Positions 41,775 through 52,744 of a stretch of 64,000 bases of DNA are shown here, piece by piece. Source of the stretch: CAVQCJ01 sp963771835 (GTDB lineage: Bacteria; Actinomycetota; Actinomycetes; Prado026). Both the position numbers and the translations under genes were made by a program. Within the stretch, counting starts at the first letter, position 1. Each line of letters starts with the position of its first letter. The stretch is from the NCBI GenBank assembly GCA_963771835.1, contig CAVYVA010000004.1:806001-870000 (forward strand), in the 5' to 3' direction. The notes beneath the pieces were generated by a model. That model was not told the DNA's origin. It made no database searches and saw nothing but the letters and a program-made list of their open reading frames with translations.

Positions 41775-42928
41775 GTGCGGTTCCGGGTCGAGCGTGACGT
41801 CCTCGCCGATGCCGTCGCATGGACGGCGCGCAGCCTGCCCGCGCGGCCGCCGGTGCCCGTGCTGGCCGGCCTGCTGGTCGAGGCGGCCGCCGACGGGCTG
41901 ACGCTGTCCGGCTTCGACTACGAGGTCTCGACCAGGGTCGCCATCGCCGCCGACGTCCTGGAGCCGGGGCGGGTCCTGGTGTCCGGGCGGCTGCTCGCCG
42001 ACATCTCGCGCAGCCTGCCGGCCCGCCCGGTCGAGGTCACGACCGAGGGCGCCGAAGGTGCAGCTGGTGTGCGGCAGCGCGCGCTTCTCGCTGCTCACGC
42101 TCCCGGTCGAGGAGTACCCGACGCTGCCCGAGATGCCGTCGCTGACCGGCACGCTGCCCGGTGCGCGGCTCGCCGCCGCCGTCGCAGCAGGTGGCGGTCG
42201 CCGCCGGCCGCGACGACACGCTGCCGGTGCTCACCGGGATCCGGATCGAGCTCGACGGCGACAAGGTGACGCTGGCGGCCACCGACCGCTACCGCCTCGC
42301 GGTGCGCGAGCTCGTCGTGGTCGCCGGAGCAGACCGGCCTGGAGTCGGTGGCCCTGGTGCCGGCCCGGACGCTGGCCGACACGGCCAAGTCGCTCGCGTC
42401 GCTGCGAGTCGGTGGCGGTCGCGCTGGCGCGGTCGAGCGTCGGGCGAGGGCCTGGTCGGCTTCGACGGCGGCGGCCGGCGGACCACCACCCGGCTGCTCG
42501 AGGGCGAGTTCCCCAAGTACCGCTCGCTGCTGCCGACCGAGTCGGCGAGCGTCGCGGACGTCGACACCGGCGCGCTCGTCGAGGCGGTCAAGCGGGTCGC
42601 GCTGGTCGCCGAGCGCAACACCCCGGTCCGGCTGAGCTTCACCGGCCGGCGAGCTGCAGCTCGACGCCGGGACCGGCGACGAGGCGCAGGCGACCGAGGC
42701 GCTCGGCCTGCTCGCTGGAGGGCGAGCCGCTGACGATCGCGTTCAACCCGCAGTTCCTGCTCGACGGTCTCGGTGCCGTCGACAGCGCGGTCAGCCGGCT
42801 GTCGTTCACCACGTCGAGCAAGCCGGCGGTCCTGACCGGCGGATCAGCAGAGGGCGGCGACGCCGGGTGAGGGCGGGGCCGGCGGCGCGTACCGCTACCT
42901 GCTGATGCCGGTCCGGCTGTCCGGCTGA
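41775..42928 (+). CDS. dnaN: DNA polymerase III beta subunit (sliding clamp)
   Basis: VRFRVERDVLADAVAWTARSLPARPPVPVLAGLLVEA at the N-terminus, VQLVCGSARFSLLTLPVEEYPTLPEMP, ATDRYRLAVRELVV, GEGLVGFDGGGRRTTTRLLEGEFPKYRSLLP and EGEPLTIAFNPQFLLDGL are clamp motifs. The C-terminus is YRYLLMPVRLSG. About nine +1 breaks (for example near 42,053, 42,184, 42,332, 42,400, 42,448, 42,650, 42,712 and 42,870) are each restored by deleting one base. GTG at 41775 follows GGAGGA. It is essential, so the breaks are errors. Confidence 0.94.
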
Positions 42929-42955
42929 GCCCGGCCGCGCGGCAGCCGGCCAGAC

Positions 42956-44086
42956 GTGCACGTCGCCCACCTGTCGCTGACCGACTTCCGGTCGTACCCG
43001 TCCGTCGAGCTGCCGCTCGGGCCCGGGCGTCACCACGTTCGTCGGTCCCAACGGTCAGGGCAAGACCAACCTCGTCGAGGCGATCGGCTACGTCGCGACG
43101 CTGGCCAGCCACCGGGTCGCCACCGACGCCGCGCTGGTGCGGGCCGGCGCCGAGCGCGCGATCGTGCGGGTCGAGCGTGGTGCGCGACGACCGGCCCACC
43201 CTGGTCGAGCTCGAGATCAACCCGGGCCGGGCCAACCGCGCGCGGGTGAACCGCTCGCCGGTCCCGCGCGCCCGCGAGGTGCTCGGGCTGCTGCGCACGG
43301 TGCTGTTCGCTCCCGAGGACCTGGCCCTGGTCAAGGGCGACCCGTCCGACCGGCGCCGGTTCCTGGACGAGCTGCTGGTCGCGCGATCGCCGCGGATGGC
43401 CGGCGTGCGGGCCGACTACGACCGGGTGCTCAAGCAGCGCAACGCCTTGCTCAAGAGCGCCGGGCCCGCCGCCCGCAGGACCGGCGCCGACCTGAGCACC
43501 CTGGACGTCTGGGACACGCACCTGGCCGGCACCGGCGCCGAGCTGCTGGCCGCGCGGCTCGAGCTGGTCGCGCTGCTGCGGCCGCTGGTGGCCCGGTCGT
43601 ACGCCGAGGTCGCCGGCGCGGCGCCGGAGGAGGCCACCACGCTGGAGTACGCCGCCAGCCTCGAGGACGTCGACCCGACGGCCGGGCGCGACGAGCTGAC
43701 CGAAGCGCTGCTGGCGGCCCTCGGCGAGGCCCGGCCCAGGGAGCTGGAGCGCGGCATCAGCCTGGTCGGCCCGCACCGCGACGAGCTGGCGCTCGGGCTG
43801 CGTCGCCTGCCGGCCAAGGGCTACGCGAGCCACGGCGAGTCGTGGTCGCTGGCGCTGGCGCTGCGGCTGGCGTCGTACGACCTGCTCGCTCCGACGGCGG
43901 GGAGCCGGTGCTGATCCTCGACGACGTGTTCGCCGAGCTCGACGTCCGCCGCCGCGAGCGGCTGGCCGAGCTGGTCGCACCGGCCGAGCAGGTGCTCGTC
44001 ACGGCCGCGGTGGCCGCAGGATGTCCCCGACGCCCTGTCCGGGGCGCGGGTCGCAGGTGCTGGACGGGGAGGTGCGGGCGACGTGA
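42956..44086 (+). CDS. recF: DNA replication and repair protein RecF
   Basis: HVAHLSLTDFRSYPSVELPLGPG, TTFVGPNGQGKTNLVEAIGYVATLASHR (Walker A), LVGPHRDELALGLR, ASHGESWSLALALRLASYDLL (ABC signature) and VLILDDVFAELDVRRRERLAELV (Walker B) are all present. Breaks near 43,030, 43,178, 43,897, 44,020 and 44,040 fit single insertions. Unlike mycobacteria there is no gnd gene between dnaN and recF. The stop overlaps the dciA start (GTGA). Confidence 0.94.
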
Positions 44087-44677
44087 CTGACCCGACTGAC
44101 CCGATCGAGCCGATCGATCCGGTCGACCCGGCCGACCCGACCGAGCCGGCCGATCCGGCCGAGCCTGCGCCGCCGCCCCCGTCCGGGATCGACCTGGGCC
44201 GCGCCTGCTGGCGCAGGCCCGCGCCGACACCCGCGGGCGCGGTCGCCGGGCCGCCGACCGCGCGGCCGTGCGGACCGGCGACGTCGACCGGCAGCGGCGC
44301 AGCGGGGCGGGGCCGGACGACCGCGACCCGCAGCCGCTCGGGCGCAGCCGTCGACCGGCTGGTCGCCGAGCGCGGCTGGCAGGCGCAGGCCGCCGTGGGC
44401 GGGGTGGTCGGCCGGTGGCCGGACGTCGTCGGGCCGGAGCTGGCCGACCACTGCGCCCCCGAGGGGTACGCCGAGACGCGTGCTGACGGTGCGTGCCGAC
44501 TCGACCGCCTGGGCCACCCAGGTGCGGCTGCTCGCGCCCAGCCTGGTCGCGCGGCTCAACGCCGAGTGCGGCGAGGGCACGGTGACCCAGGTCCAGGTGC
44601 TCGGGCCCGGCCGCCCGTCCTGGCGCAAGGGGCACGCTGCGCGTGCCCGGGCGCGGCCCCCGGGACACGTACGGCTG
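44083..44677 (+). CDS. DUF721 protein (DciA-like helicase operator)
   Basis: The N-terminus is a Pro/Asp/Glu-rich run (TDPTDPIEPIDPVDPADPTEP). Then GIDLARALLAQARADTRGRG (after repair) is followed by the DUF721 core AAVDRLVAERGWQAQAAVGGVVGRWPDVVGPELADHCAPEGY, LTVRADSTAWATQVRLLAPSLVARLNAECGEGTVTQVQVLGPGRPSWRKG and RVPGRGPRDTYG. DUF721/DciA proteins help load DnaB where DnaC is absent. It lies between recF and gyrB as in Streptomyces and mycobacteria (Rv0004). Four or more +1 breaks occur. Confidence 0.87.
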
Positions 44678-44774
44678 ACCGCCCGTGGCTCTCAGGACGC
44701 CCGGGGTACGTGGGGGGACACGGACCCCCGCCTGAACGGCCGCCACGTTCGCCCACAGGGGCCCTCATGGGCCG

Positions 44775-44802
44775 TTTCTGACCGCCGGCGGACCGATAGG
44801 AT
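44775..44802 (+). promoter_or_regulatory. Possible gyrB promoter
   Basis: taggat at 44797-44802 resembles a sigma-70-type -10 element, with a weak -35 candidate tttctg at 44775-44780 (16-base spacing). It lies 40 bases before the gyrB GTG in the 164-base dciA-gyrB gap. This is motif inspection only. Confidence 0.35.
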
Positions 44803-44841
44803 GAGAGGCTCAACCCCGCCCACCGTCAGGAGCCCTCGCCC

Positions 44842-46844
44842 GTGTCCTACGACGCCAGCGTCGATCACCGTCCTCGAAGGTCTCGACGCAGTCCGCAAGC
44901 GGCCGGGCATGTACATCGGCTCGACCGGCGAGCGCGGCCTGCACCACCTGGTCTACGAGGTGGTCGACAACTCCGTCGACGAGGCGCTCGCCGGCTTCTG
45001 CGACACCATCGCCGTCACCCTGCTGGCCGACGGCGGCGTCCGCGTCGTCGACAACGGCCGCGGCATCCCGGTCGACCTGATGGTCGAGCGAGGGCCGGCC
45101 GGCCGTCGAGGTCGTCCTGACCGTCCTGCACGCCGGCGGCAAGTTCGGCGGCGGCGGCTACTCGGTCTCCGGCGGCCTGCACGGCGTCGGCGTCTCGGTC
45201 GTCAACGCCCTGTCCGAGCGGCTCGAGGTCGAGGTGCGCCGCGACGGCGCGCGTCTGGACGCCAGGCGTACGAGCGCGGCGTGCCCGCCGGCGACCGCTG
45301 GCCAAGGGCGCGCCGACCGACGAGACCGGCACCACGATCACGTTCTGGGCCGACCCGGAGATCTTCGAGACCACCGACTACGACTTCGAGACGCTGTCCC
45401 GCCGGTTCCAGGAGATGGCGTTCCTCAACAAGGGCCTGAGCCATCACGCTGCGCGACGAGCGGCCCGAGCACCCGGCCACCGACGACCAGCCGGCGCCCT
45501 CCGACGCCGCCGACGACGATGCCGCGAGCCGCGGCCCGCGCGAGGTCGTCTACCGGTACGAGGGCGGCATCGTCGACTTCGTCCGGCACCTCAACGCCAA
45601 GAAGGGCGAGGCGCCACAAGTCGATCATCGCGTTCGAGTCCGAGGACACCGAGGTGCGCATCTCGGTCGAGGTCGCGATGCAGTGGAACTCGGCTTCTCC
45701 GAGTCGGTCTACACGTTCGCGAACACGATCAACACGCACGAGGGCGGCACCCACGAGGAGGGCTTCCGCGCCGCGCTCACCACGACGGTGAACAAGTTCG
45801 CCCGCGAGTGGGGCGTGCTGAAGGAGAAGGACACGAACCTGTCCGGCGAGGACTGCCGCGAGGGGCTGACCGCGATCGTCTCGGTCAAGCTCGGCGAGCC
45901 GCAGTTCGAGGGGCAGACGAAGACCAAGCTCGGCAACACCGAGGCGAAGACGTTCGTGCAGAAGGTCACCAACGACCAGCTCGGCGCGTGGTTCGAGCAG
46001 AACCCGGGCGAGGGCAAGGAGATCGCGCGCAAGGCGGTCGCCGCGGCGACCGCCCGCATCGCGGCCCGCAAGGCGCGCGACCTGGCGCGCGGCCGCAAGG
46101 GCCTGCTGGAGTCCGGCGGCCTGCCCGGCAAGCTGTACGACTGCCAGTCGACCGAGCCGGAGCGCTGCGAGCTGTACATCGTCGAGGGCGACTCCGCCGG
46201 CGGCTCGGCCAAGGGCGGCCGCGACTCGAAGTTCCAGGCGATCCTGCCGATCCGCGGGAAGATCATCAACGTCGAGAAGGCGCGCATCGACCGGGTGCTG
46301 CAGAACAACGAGGTGCAGGCGCTGATCACCGCGCTGGGCACCGGCATCCACGAGGACTTCGACGTCGACGAAGGCGCAGGTACCACAAGATCATCCTGAT
46401 GGCCGACGCCGACGTCGACGGCCAGCACATCCGCACGCTGCTGCTGACGCTGCTGTTCCGGTTCATGCGGCCGCTGATCGAGGTCGGGCTACGTCTACCT
46501 CGCGCAGCCGCCGCTGTACAAGATCATGTGGTCGGGCAAGGAGCCGCCGCAGTACGCGTACTCCGACCGCGAGCGCGACGGCCTGCTGCGCCTGGGCGCG
46601 GAGGCGGGCAAGCGAGCTGCCCAAGGAGGGCGGGATCCAGCGCTTCAAGGGTCTCGGCGAGATGCCGGCCAAGGAGCTGTGGGAGACGACGATGGACCCG
46701 GCCGCACGGGTGCTGCTGCAGGTCACCCTCGACGACGCGGCGGCGGCCGACGACCTGTTCTCGGTGCTGATGGGCGAGGACGTCGAGCAGCGCCGCTCGT
46801 TCATCCAGCGCAACGCCAAGGACGTCCGGTTCCTCGACATCTAG
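44842..46844 (+). CDS. gyrB: DNA gyrase subunit B
   Basis: ITVLEGLDAVRKRPGMYIGSTGERGLHHLVYEVVDNSVDEALAGFCDTI, NGRGIPVDLMVE, GGKFGGGGYSVSGGLHGVGVSVVNALS, the TOPRIM motifs (LYIVEGDSAGGSAKGGRDSKFQAILPIRGKIINVEKA; LMADADVDGQHIRTLLLTLLFRFMRPLIE) and RFKGLGEMPAKELWETTMDP are present, ending VRFLDI. About ten breaks are repaired by removing single bases; for instance near 45,256-45,266 two removals restore RWTQAYERGVP. The start is GTG at 44842. It supercoils DNA together with GyrA. Confidence 0.95.
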
Positions 46845-46905
46845 CCGTACCGACTGCCGGTCAGCGCGACGCGCCGGCGAGCCGTACGACGAAAGGACAG
46901 CACGC

Positions 46906-49482
46906 GTGAGCGACGACGACCACCGCACCGCCCGAGGGCCACGCGACCGGATCGAGCTGGTCGACATCCAGGTCGAGATGCAGCGCTCGTACCTCGACTA
47001 CGCGATGAGCGTGATCGTCGGGCGCGCGCTGCCGGACGTGCGCGACGGCCTCAAGCCGGTGCACCGTCGGGTGCTCTACGCGATGTACGACGGCGGCTAC
47101 CGGCCCGACCGCGGGTACTCCAAGTGCTCGCGCGTCGTCGGCGACGTGATGGGGCAGTACCACCCGCACGGCGACAGCGCGATCTACGACACCCTCGTGC
47201 GGCTCGCGCAGCCGTGGTCGCTGCGCTACCCGCTGGTCGACGGCAACGGCAACTTCGGCTCGCCGGGCAACGACCCCGCCGCGGCCATGCGGTACACCGA
47301 GTGCCGCCTCGCGCCGCTCGCGATGGAGATGATGCGGGACATCGACGAGGAGACCGTCGACTTCTCGCCGAACTACGACGGCCGCGCGCAGGAGCCGGAC
47401 ATCCTGCCCAGCCGGTTCCCGAACCTGCTCGTCAACGGCTCCGCCGGCATCGCGGTCGGCATGGCCACGAACATCCCGCCGCACAACCTGCGCGAGGTCG
47501 CCGAGCGGCGTGCAGTGGCTGCTGGAGCACCCGCAGGCCACCAACGAGGAGCTGCTCGACGGCGCTGCTCGAGCGGATCAAGGGCCCGGACTTCCCGACC
47601 CGCGGCCTCATCGTCGGCCGGCGCGGCATCGAGGACGCGTACCGCACCGGGCGCGGGTCGATCACCATGCGCGCGGTCGTCGAGGTCGAGGAGATCAACA
47701 ACCGCACCTGCCTGGTCGTCACCGAGCTGCCGTACCAGGTGAACCCGGACAACCTCGCGCTGAAGATCGCCGACCTGGTCAAGGACGGCCAGCGTCGGCG
47801 GCATCGCCGACGTCCGCGACGAGGGCAACGAGCGGCTCGGCCAGCGACTGGTCGTCGTGCTCAAGCGCGACGCCGTCGCCAAGGTCGTGCTGAACAACCT
47901 CTACAAGCACACCCAGCTGCAGGACACGTTCGGCGCGAACATGCTCGCGCTCGTCGACGGCGTCCCGCGCACGCTGCGCCTGGACGAGTTCGTCCGGCAC
48001 TACGTCGCGCACCAGGTCGAGGTCATCCGCCGCCGCACGCGTCTTCCGGCTGCGCAAGGCCGAGGAGCGCGCCCACATCCTGCGCGGGCTGGTCAAGGCG
48101 CTCGACCAGCTCGACGCGGTCATCGCGCTGATCCGCTCGTCGCGCCTCGGCCGACGCGGCCCGCGGCGGGCTGATGCAGCTGCTCGACATCGACGAGGTG
48201 CAGGCCACCGCGATCCTCGACATGCAGCTGCGCCGGCTGGCCGCGCTGGAGCGGCAGCGGATCATCGACGACCTGGCCGAGCTCGAGCAGCAGATCGCCG
48301 AGCTGCAGGCGATCCTCGCCAGCGACGAGCGCCAGCGCACGATCGTCTCCGAGGAGCTCGCCGGCGATCGTCGAGAAGTTCGGCGACGAGCGGCGCACGC
48401 AGATCATCGCGGCCGAGGGCGAGATGTCCATGGAGGACCTCATCGCCGAGGAGGACGTCGTCGTCACCATCACCCGCGGCGGCTACGCCAAGCGGACCAA
48501 GGCCGACCTCTACCGCTCGCAGCGCCGCGGCGGCAAGGGCGTGCGCGGCGCGGCGCTGCGCGAGGACGACATCGTCGAGCACTTCTTCGTCACGACGACG
48601 CACGACTGGATCCTGTTCTTCACCAACATGGGCCGCGTCTACCGCGCGAAGGCGTACGAGCTGCCCGAGGCGGCGCGCGACGCCAAGGGCCAGCACGTCG
48701 CGAACCTGCTGGCGTTCCAGCCGGACGAGCGGATCGCGCAGGTCCTCGACCTGCGCGGCTACGACGACGCGCCGTACCTCGTGCTCGCCACGCGGCACGG
48801 CCTGGTGAAGAAGACGCGCCTGTCCGAGTACGACAGCAACCGCAGCGGCGGCGTCATCGCCATCAACCTGCGCGAGGGCGACGAGCTCATCGCGGCGCGG
48901 CTGGTCGGTGAGTCCGACGACCTGCTCATGGTCAGCCGCAAGGGTCAGTCGGTGCGCTTCACCGCCGACGACGACGCGCTGCGCCCGATGGGCCGGGCGA
49001 CGTCCGGGGTCATCGGCATGCGGTTCCGCGACGGCGACGAGCTGCTCGCGATGGACGTCGTGCGCGACGGCAGCGCGGGCCTGCTCACCGTGACCGACGG
49101 CGGCTTCGCCAAGCGCACGCGGCTGGACGGGTGGACGCCCAAGGGGCGCGGCGGCCTGGGCGTCATCGCGATGCGCATCGTCGAGGACCGCGGCTCGCTG
49201 GTGGGGGCCGTGGTCGTCGACGAGGGCGACGAGGTCATGGCTGTGACGGCGGCCGGCGGCGTCATCCGGACCCCGATCACCGAGGACGCGCTCCGGTTCA
49301 CGAGCCGAGACACGATGGGTGTGCGCTTGATGAACCTCGGCGAGGGTGACACCGTCGTAGCGGTGGCGACCAACGCCGAGCGTGGGGACGGCGACGACGA
49401 GGGAGTTGCGGACGTGCCTGAAGGAACGCCGGACGCAGCGGACGACGTCGCACCCGACGGCGAGCCCGGACCGGCGTCGTGA
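46906..49482 (+). CDS. gyrA: DNA gyrase subunit A
   Basis: The breakage-reunion domain has MQRSYLDYAMSVIVGRALPDVRDGLKPVHRRVLYAMYDGGYRPDRGYSKCSRVVGDVMGQYHPHGDSAIYDTLVRLAQPW. The quinolone-determining positions (E. coli 83/87) are Ser and Asp, the susceptible type. The active Tyr is in AAMRYTE. The GyrA box is QRRGGKGVRG, and the beta-pinwheel CTD runs from about 48,430 to 49,370. Breaks near 47,510, 47,567, 47,795, 48,043, 48,145 and 48,365 fit insertions; 48,430 onward is clean. The stop overlaps the DUF3566 start. Confidence 0.96.
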
Positions 49483-50006
49483 CGGCCGGACAGACCGTCT
49501 CCGGGTCCGGCACCGGGCCGCTCGCCCGGACGGTGTCGCCGCCGGAGGCACCGCCCGCGGAAGTCCTCGGCACCAGCGGGGACGCCGGTGCGGACGGTGC
49601 CGGCACGGTCGTGACGCCGGTCCCCGTCGGGCGTCAGGTCGTCACGGTCCGGCGAGCCCGGGTCGCGGTCACCCGCATCGACCCGTGGTCGGTGATGAAG
49701 CTGTCGTTCGTGCTGTCGCTGGCGCTCGTCGTCATCTTCATGGTGGCCGCCGCGCTGCTGTGGTGGGTGCTGAACGGCTCCGGGGTCTTCGACCAGCTGA
49801 ACACGACGCTGCAGTCGGTGACCGGGACGACCAACCTGCGGCTGCAGGACATCGCGTCCCTGAGCCGGGTGATGGGCGTCGGCGGCCTGATCGGGCTCAT
49901 CGACGTCGTGCTGCTCACGGCGCTGGCGACCCTGGCGGCGTTCCTCTTCAACCTCACCACCGGTCTCGTCGGCGGTGTGGACGTCGTCCTCACCGAGTCG
50001 GACTGA
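49479..50006 (+). CDS. DUF3566 membrane protein
   Basis: The 175-aa protein has a Pro/Gly-rich cytoplasmic N-terminus of about 60 residues, then VRRARVAVTRIDPWSVMKLSFVLSLALVVIFMVAAALLWWVL (helix 1). A short loop and GGLIGLIDVVLLTALATLAAFLFNLTTGLVGGVDVVLTE (helix 2) follow. It is the conserved actinobacterial gene after gyrA (Rv0007). Its GTG overlaps the gyrA stop (GTGA). The function is unknown. Confidence 0.92.
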   Translation: MTAGQTVSGSGTGPLARTVSPPEAPPAEVLGTSGDAGADGAGTVVTPVPVGRQVVTVRRARVAVTRIDPWSVMKLSFVLSLALVVIFMVAAALLWWVLNGSGVFDQLNTTLQSVTGTTNLRLQDIASLSRVMGVGGLIGLIDVVLLTALATLAAFLFNLTTGLVGGVDVVLTESD

Positions 50007-50082
50007 CGCCCGGCGGCAACCGTTTGGGCGGCACCCCGGCGCTCCGGTAGCCTGACCCGGCGCCCGGTGACCGCGGCGCCCC

Positions 50083-50159
50083 GGGCCTGTAGCTCAGACG
50101 GTTAGAGCGCTTCCCTGATAAGGAAGAGGTCAGAGGTTCAAGTCCTCTCAGGCCCACCA
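50083..50159 (+). tRNA. tRNA-Ile (GAT anticodon)
   Basis: A full cloverleaf: acceptor gggcctg/caggccc, D-arm tagctcagacggttagagc, anticodon arm with ctgataa loop (GAU), T-arm agaggttcaagtcctct, encoded CCA at 50157-50159. It is located after gyrA-DUF3566 as ileT in mycobacteria. Confidence 0.97.
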
Positions 50160-50274
50160 CGCTGCCTCTGCGGCCCATCGGGAGCACCGACCCGAACCCG
50201 GGCTATGCTCGCCGGGACGGGCCGCCCACGCCTTCGGGGCCGGTGGATGCGCCCGCGCTCTGAGGAGGTTCGAC

Positions 50275-50403
50275 GTGAAGAAGCTGGTGGTCCTCGCGAT
50301 CGCGGCTGCGGCCGGGTTCCTGGTCTGGAAGAAGTTCCAGGACGACCAGGCCGAGCAGGACCTGTGGACCGAGGCCACCAACGAGTTCGCCGACCTGCGC
50401 TGA
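50275..50403 (+). CDS. DLW-39 family small protein
   Basis: The 42-aa protein starts KKLVVLAIAAAAGFLVWKKF, a single membrane helix, then QDDQAEQDLWTEATNEFADLR with the DLW motif. GTG at 50275 has GAGGAGG upstream. This family is typically found near the gyrase/tRNA region of actinobacteria. The function is unknown. It is easily missed because of its size. Confidence 0.88.
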   Translation: MKKLVVLAIAAAAGFLVWKKFQDDQAEQDLWTEATNEFADLR

Positions 50404-50421
50404 CCCGGCCGGCCACCTGCT

Positions 50422-51162
50422 GTGTGCCACGGCGACGACAGCCGCCCGCCGGGTCCGGCCGACCCGGGCCAGGTCGCCGCGCACGGCGAGCTCGAGCTGG
50501 TCGCCGCTGACGGCAACCGGCTCCTGGCCTACGACGCGCATCCGGCTGAGCCGTCTTCCCGGGGAATGGTGATCCTCCCGGACGTCCGTGGCCTGCACGC
50601 CTTCTACCGGGACCTGACTGTGCGGTTCGCGGAGACCGGGTTGCACGCGGTGGCGGTCGACTACTTCGGCCGCACGACCGACGACCGCGACCGCAGCGAG
50701 TCGTTCGGCTACCGCGAGCACGTCGACCAGACGACGCCGGACGGGGTCGCCGCCGATGTCGCCGCCGGCGTCGCCCACCTGCGCAGCGTCGCGGGTGGTT
50801 CGGTGGGGTCGGTCTTCACAGTGGGTTTCTGCTTCGGCGGCAGCTACTCCTTGCGGCAGGCCGCCGAGCAGACCGGGCTCGCCGGCGCGATCGGCTTCTA
50901 CGGTGCCGCCGGGCGCGCCCTGGAGATCTCCGACCAGCTGTCCGCGCCGTTGCTCATGCTGCTCGGGGGTGCGGACCAGAACGTCTCCGTCGACGACGCG
51001 CAGGCACTCGCGGCTGTCGCGGACCGGCACGGCCTGGACGCGGAGGTCGTCGTGTACGACGGTGCGCCGCACTCGTTCTTCGACCGGACGTTCGCCGACC
51101 ATGCCGACGCCTGCGCGGACGCCTGGGTCCGGATCGGCGCGTTCGTCGCCGCGCACAGCTGA
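50422..51162 (+). CDS. Dienelactone hydrolase family protein
   Basis: The 246-aa alpha/beta hydrolase has nucleophile Cys in VGFCFGGSYSL (replacing the usual Ser), Asp in LLGGADQNVS and His in DGAPHSFFDRTF, the DLH triad. VILPDVRGLHAFYRDLTVRFAETG is the oxyanion region. The substrate is unknown; DLH-type enzymes open lactone rings or act on other esters. GTG at 50422 lies 18 bases after DLW-39. It converges with the efflux pump gene. Confidence 0.88.
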   Translation: MCHGDDSRPPGPADPGQVAAHGELELVAADGNRLLAYDAHPAEPSSRGMVILPDVRGLHAFYRDLTVRFAETGLHAVAVDYFGRTTDDRDRSESFGYREHVDQTTPDGVAADVAAGVAHLRSVAGGSVGSVFTVGFCFGGSYSLRQAAEQTGLAGAIGFYGAAGRALEISDQLSAPLLMLLGGADQNVSVDDAQALAAVADRHGLDAEVVVYDGAPHSFFDRTFADHADACADAWVRIGAFVAAHS

Positions 51163-51175
51163 CCCGCACGACGGG

Positions 51176-52639
51176 TCACAGGAGCTCGGCCGCCTCCATC
51201 TCGGTCACCGCGGTGTTCGGCAGCAGCAGGCACAGCACGCCGGACAGCGCACAGGCTCCGATCACCCAGGGGATCGCCGCCTGGAACGCCGCGTCGAAGC
51301 CCTCGGCCGGCAGTCGGCTGAAGAACACGCTGCCCACCACGGCGACGCCGATGGCACCGCCGAGCTGCTGGGCGGTGCTGAAGATGCCCGACGCGCCACC
51401 CGCCGACCCGCCGGGGACCGCTGCCAGGACGACGTTGACCAGCGGTACCACGAGCAGGCCGAGCCCGGCCCCGCCGAGCAGCATGCCGGGCGCCAGGCCC
51501 CAGGTGCTGACCCAGCCACCGCCGGCCCGCGCGGCCAGCGCGATCGCGACCATCCCGAGAGCCATGACCAGAGCACCGCAGATGAGGACGTTGCGACCGA
51601 GCCGTACCGCGAGGCCGCCGGCCACGGGCGCCGTGATCACCGCACCGACGCTGAACGCGATCATGGTGACCCCCGCATGCAGCGGCGCGAACTCGTGACC
51701 TTCCTGCAGCCACAGCGCCAGTACCAGCGAGAAGCCCTGCAGGCCCACGCCGAACAGCGCCTGGACCGCGATCCCGGCACCGAACGCGGGGACCCGGAAC
51801 AGGTCGGGCTCCAGCACTGCAGCGACCCCGGCGCGCCGGCGCCGGTCCTCGACCACCCACAGGGTCACGAGCAGGGCCAGGCCGGTGAGCAGCAGGGCGA
51901 AGCACCACGAAGGCCACCCCAGCCGCTGGCCCTCGAGCAGCGGGTACACGACCGCGACCAGCCCGGCGGCCATCACGGCCGCCCCCAGCAGGTCGAGCCG
52001 GTCCCCGGTGCCGGCGCGCGACTCGGGCACGAACAGCACGGCGAGCACGACGACGGCGAGCGCGATCGGCACGTTGACCAGGAAGACCACCCGCCAGCCC
52101 AGCCCGAACAGGTCGGCCTGGGTCAGCGCCCCGCCCAGGATCACCCCGAGCGCAGCCGCCAGCCCGGCCACCGCCCCGTACACGGCGTAGGCGTTGGTGC
52201 GCTGGCGGCCGGTGAACATGGTCCGGTAGCTCGCCAGCACCTGCGGCATCAGGACAGCCGCCGCCGCGCCCTGGGCGATGCGCGCGAGGACCAGCTGACC
52301 GGAGGTCTGGGCGATCCCGCAGACGAGGCTGGCGGACCCGAAGCCGACGACGCCGATCAGGAACACCCGGCGCCGTCCGACCAGGTCGCCCAGGCGTCCG
52401 GCCGCGATCAGGGTGGCGGCGAAGGCCAGCATGTAGCCGGACACCACCCACTCGACGGACGTGGGTCCGGCGTCGAGGCCGCGCTGGATCGAGGGGAGCG
52501 CGACGTTGACGATCGTCGCGTCCAGCAGGTCCATCAGGGCAGCCACCATCAGCACCGCGGCGGCGATCTTGGTCCGGGTGCTCAGCGGCGGCTGCTCGAT
52601 CGGTTCGGCGGCCTCGCGCTGGGCGTTCAGCTCGGTCAT
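51176..52639 (-). CDS. DHA2 family (EmrB/QacA type) multidrug efflux MFS transporter
   Basis: The 487-aa protein has 14 predicted helices: TKIAAAVLMVAALMDLLDATIVNVALPSIQRGL (motif D1), AGRLGDLVGRRRVFLIGVVGFG (motif A), VLARIAQGAAAAVLMPQVLASYRTMF, and GWRVVFLVNVPIALAVVVLAVLFVPESR (motif C region). It is divergent from a MarR regulator across a 105-base region with palindromic sites, a classic self-contained drug-sensing cassette. The start ATG is at 52639. Its substrates cannot be told. Confidence 0.92.
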   Translation of the reverse strand: MTELNAQREAAEPIEQPPLSTRTKIAAAVLMVAALMDLLDATIVNVALPSIQRGLDAGPTSVEWVVSGYMLAFAATLIAAGRLGDLVGRRRVFLIGVVGFGSASLVCGIAQTSGQLVLARIAQGAAAAVLMPQVLASYRTMFTGRQRTNAYAVYGAVAGLAAALGVILGGALTQADLFGLGWRVVFLVNVPIALAVVVLAVLFVPESRAGTGDRLDLLGAAVMAAGLVAVVYPLLEGQRLGWPSWCFALLLTGLALLVTLWVVEDRRRRAGVAAVLEPDLFRVPAFGAGIAVQALFGVGLQGFSLVLALWLQEGHEFAPLHAGVTMIAFSVGAVITAPVAGGLAVRLGRNVLICGALVMALGMVAIALAARAGGGWVSTWGLAPGMLLGGAGLGLLVVPLVNVVLAAVPGGSAGGASGIFSTAQQLGGAIGVAVVGSVFFSRLPAEGFDAAFQAAIPWVIGACALSGVLCLLLPNTAVTEMEAAELL

Positions 52640-52689
52640 CGTTGCTCCCGGCCGGCCGTAGACTCAGGTCGGCAGTTAGGGAGAGCGAG

Positions 52690-52726
52690 TATCTCGGCTC
52701 TCCAAATATCTCGGATAACCGAGATA
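52690..52726. promoter_or_regulatory. MarR operator in the divergent promoter region
   Basis: tatctcgg at 52707-52714 and ccgagata at 52719-52726 form a perfect 8-bp inverted repeat with a 4-base spacer. A third half-site tatctcgg lies at 52690-52697. The region is strikingly AT-rich for this genome. Its position between the MFS and marR starts, overlapping likely -10/-35 elements, suggests MarR represses both genes and is released by ligand. Confidence 0.8.
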
Positions 52727-52744
52727 CTTGCAAAGGAGCGGGCC

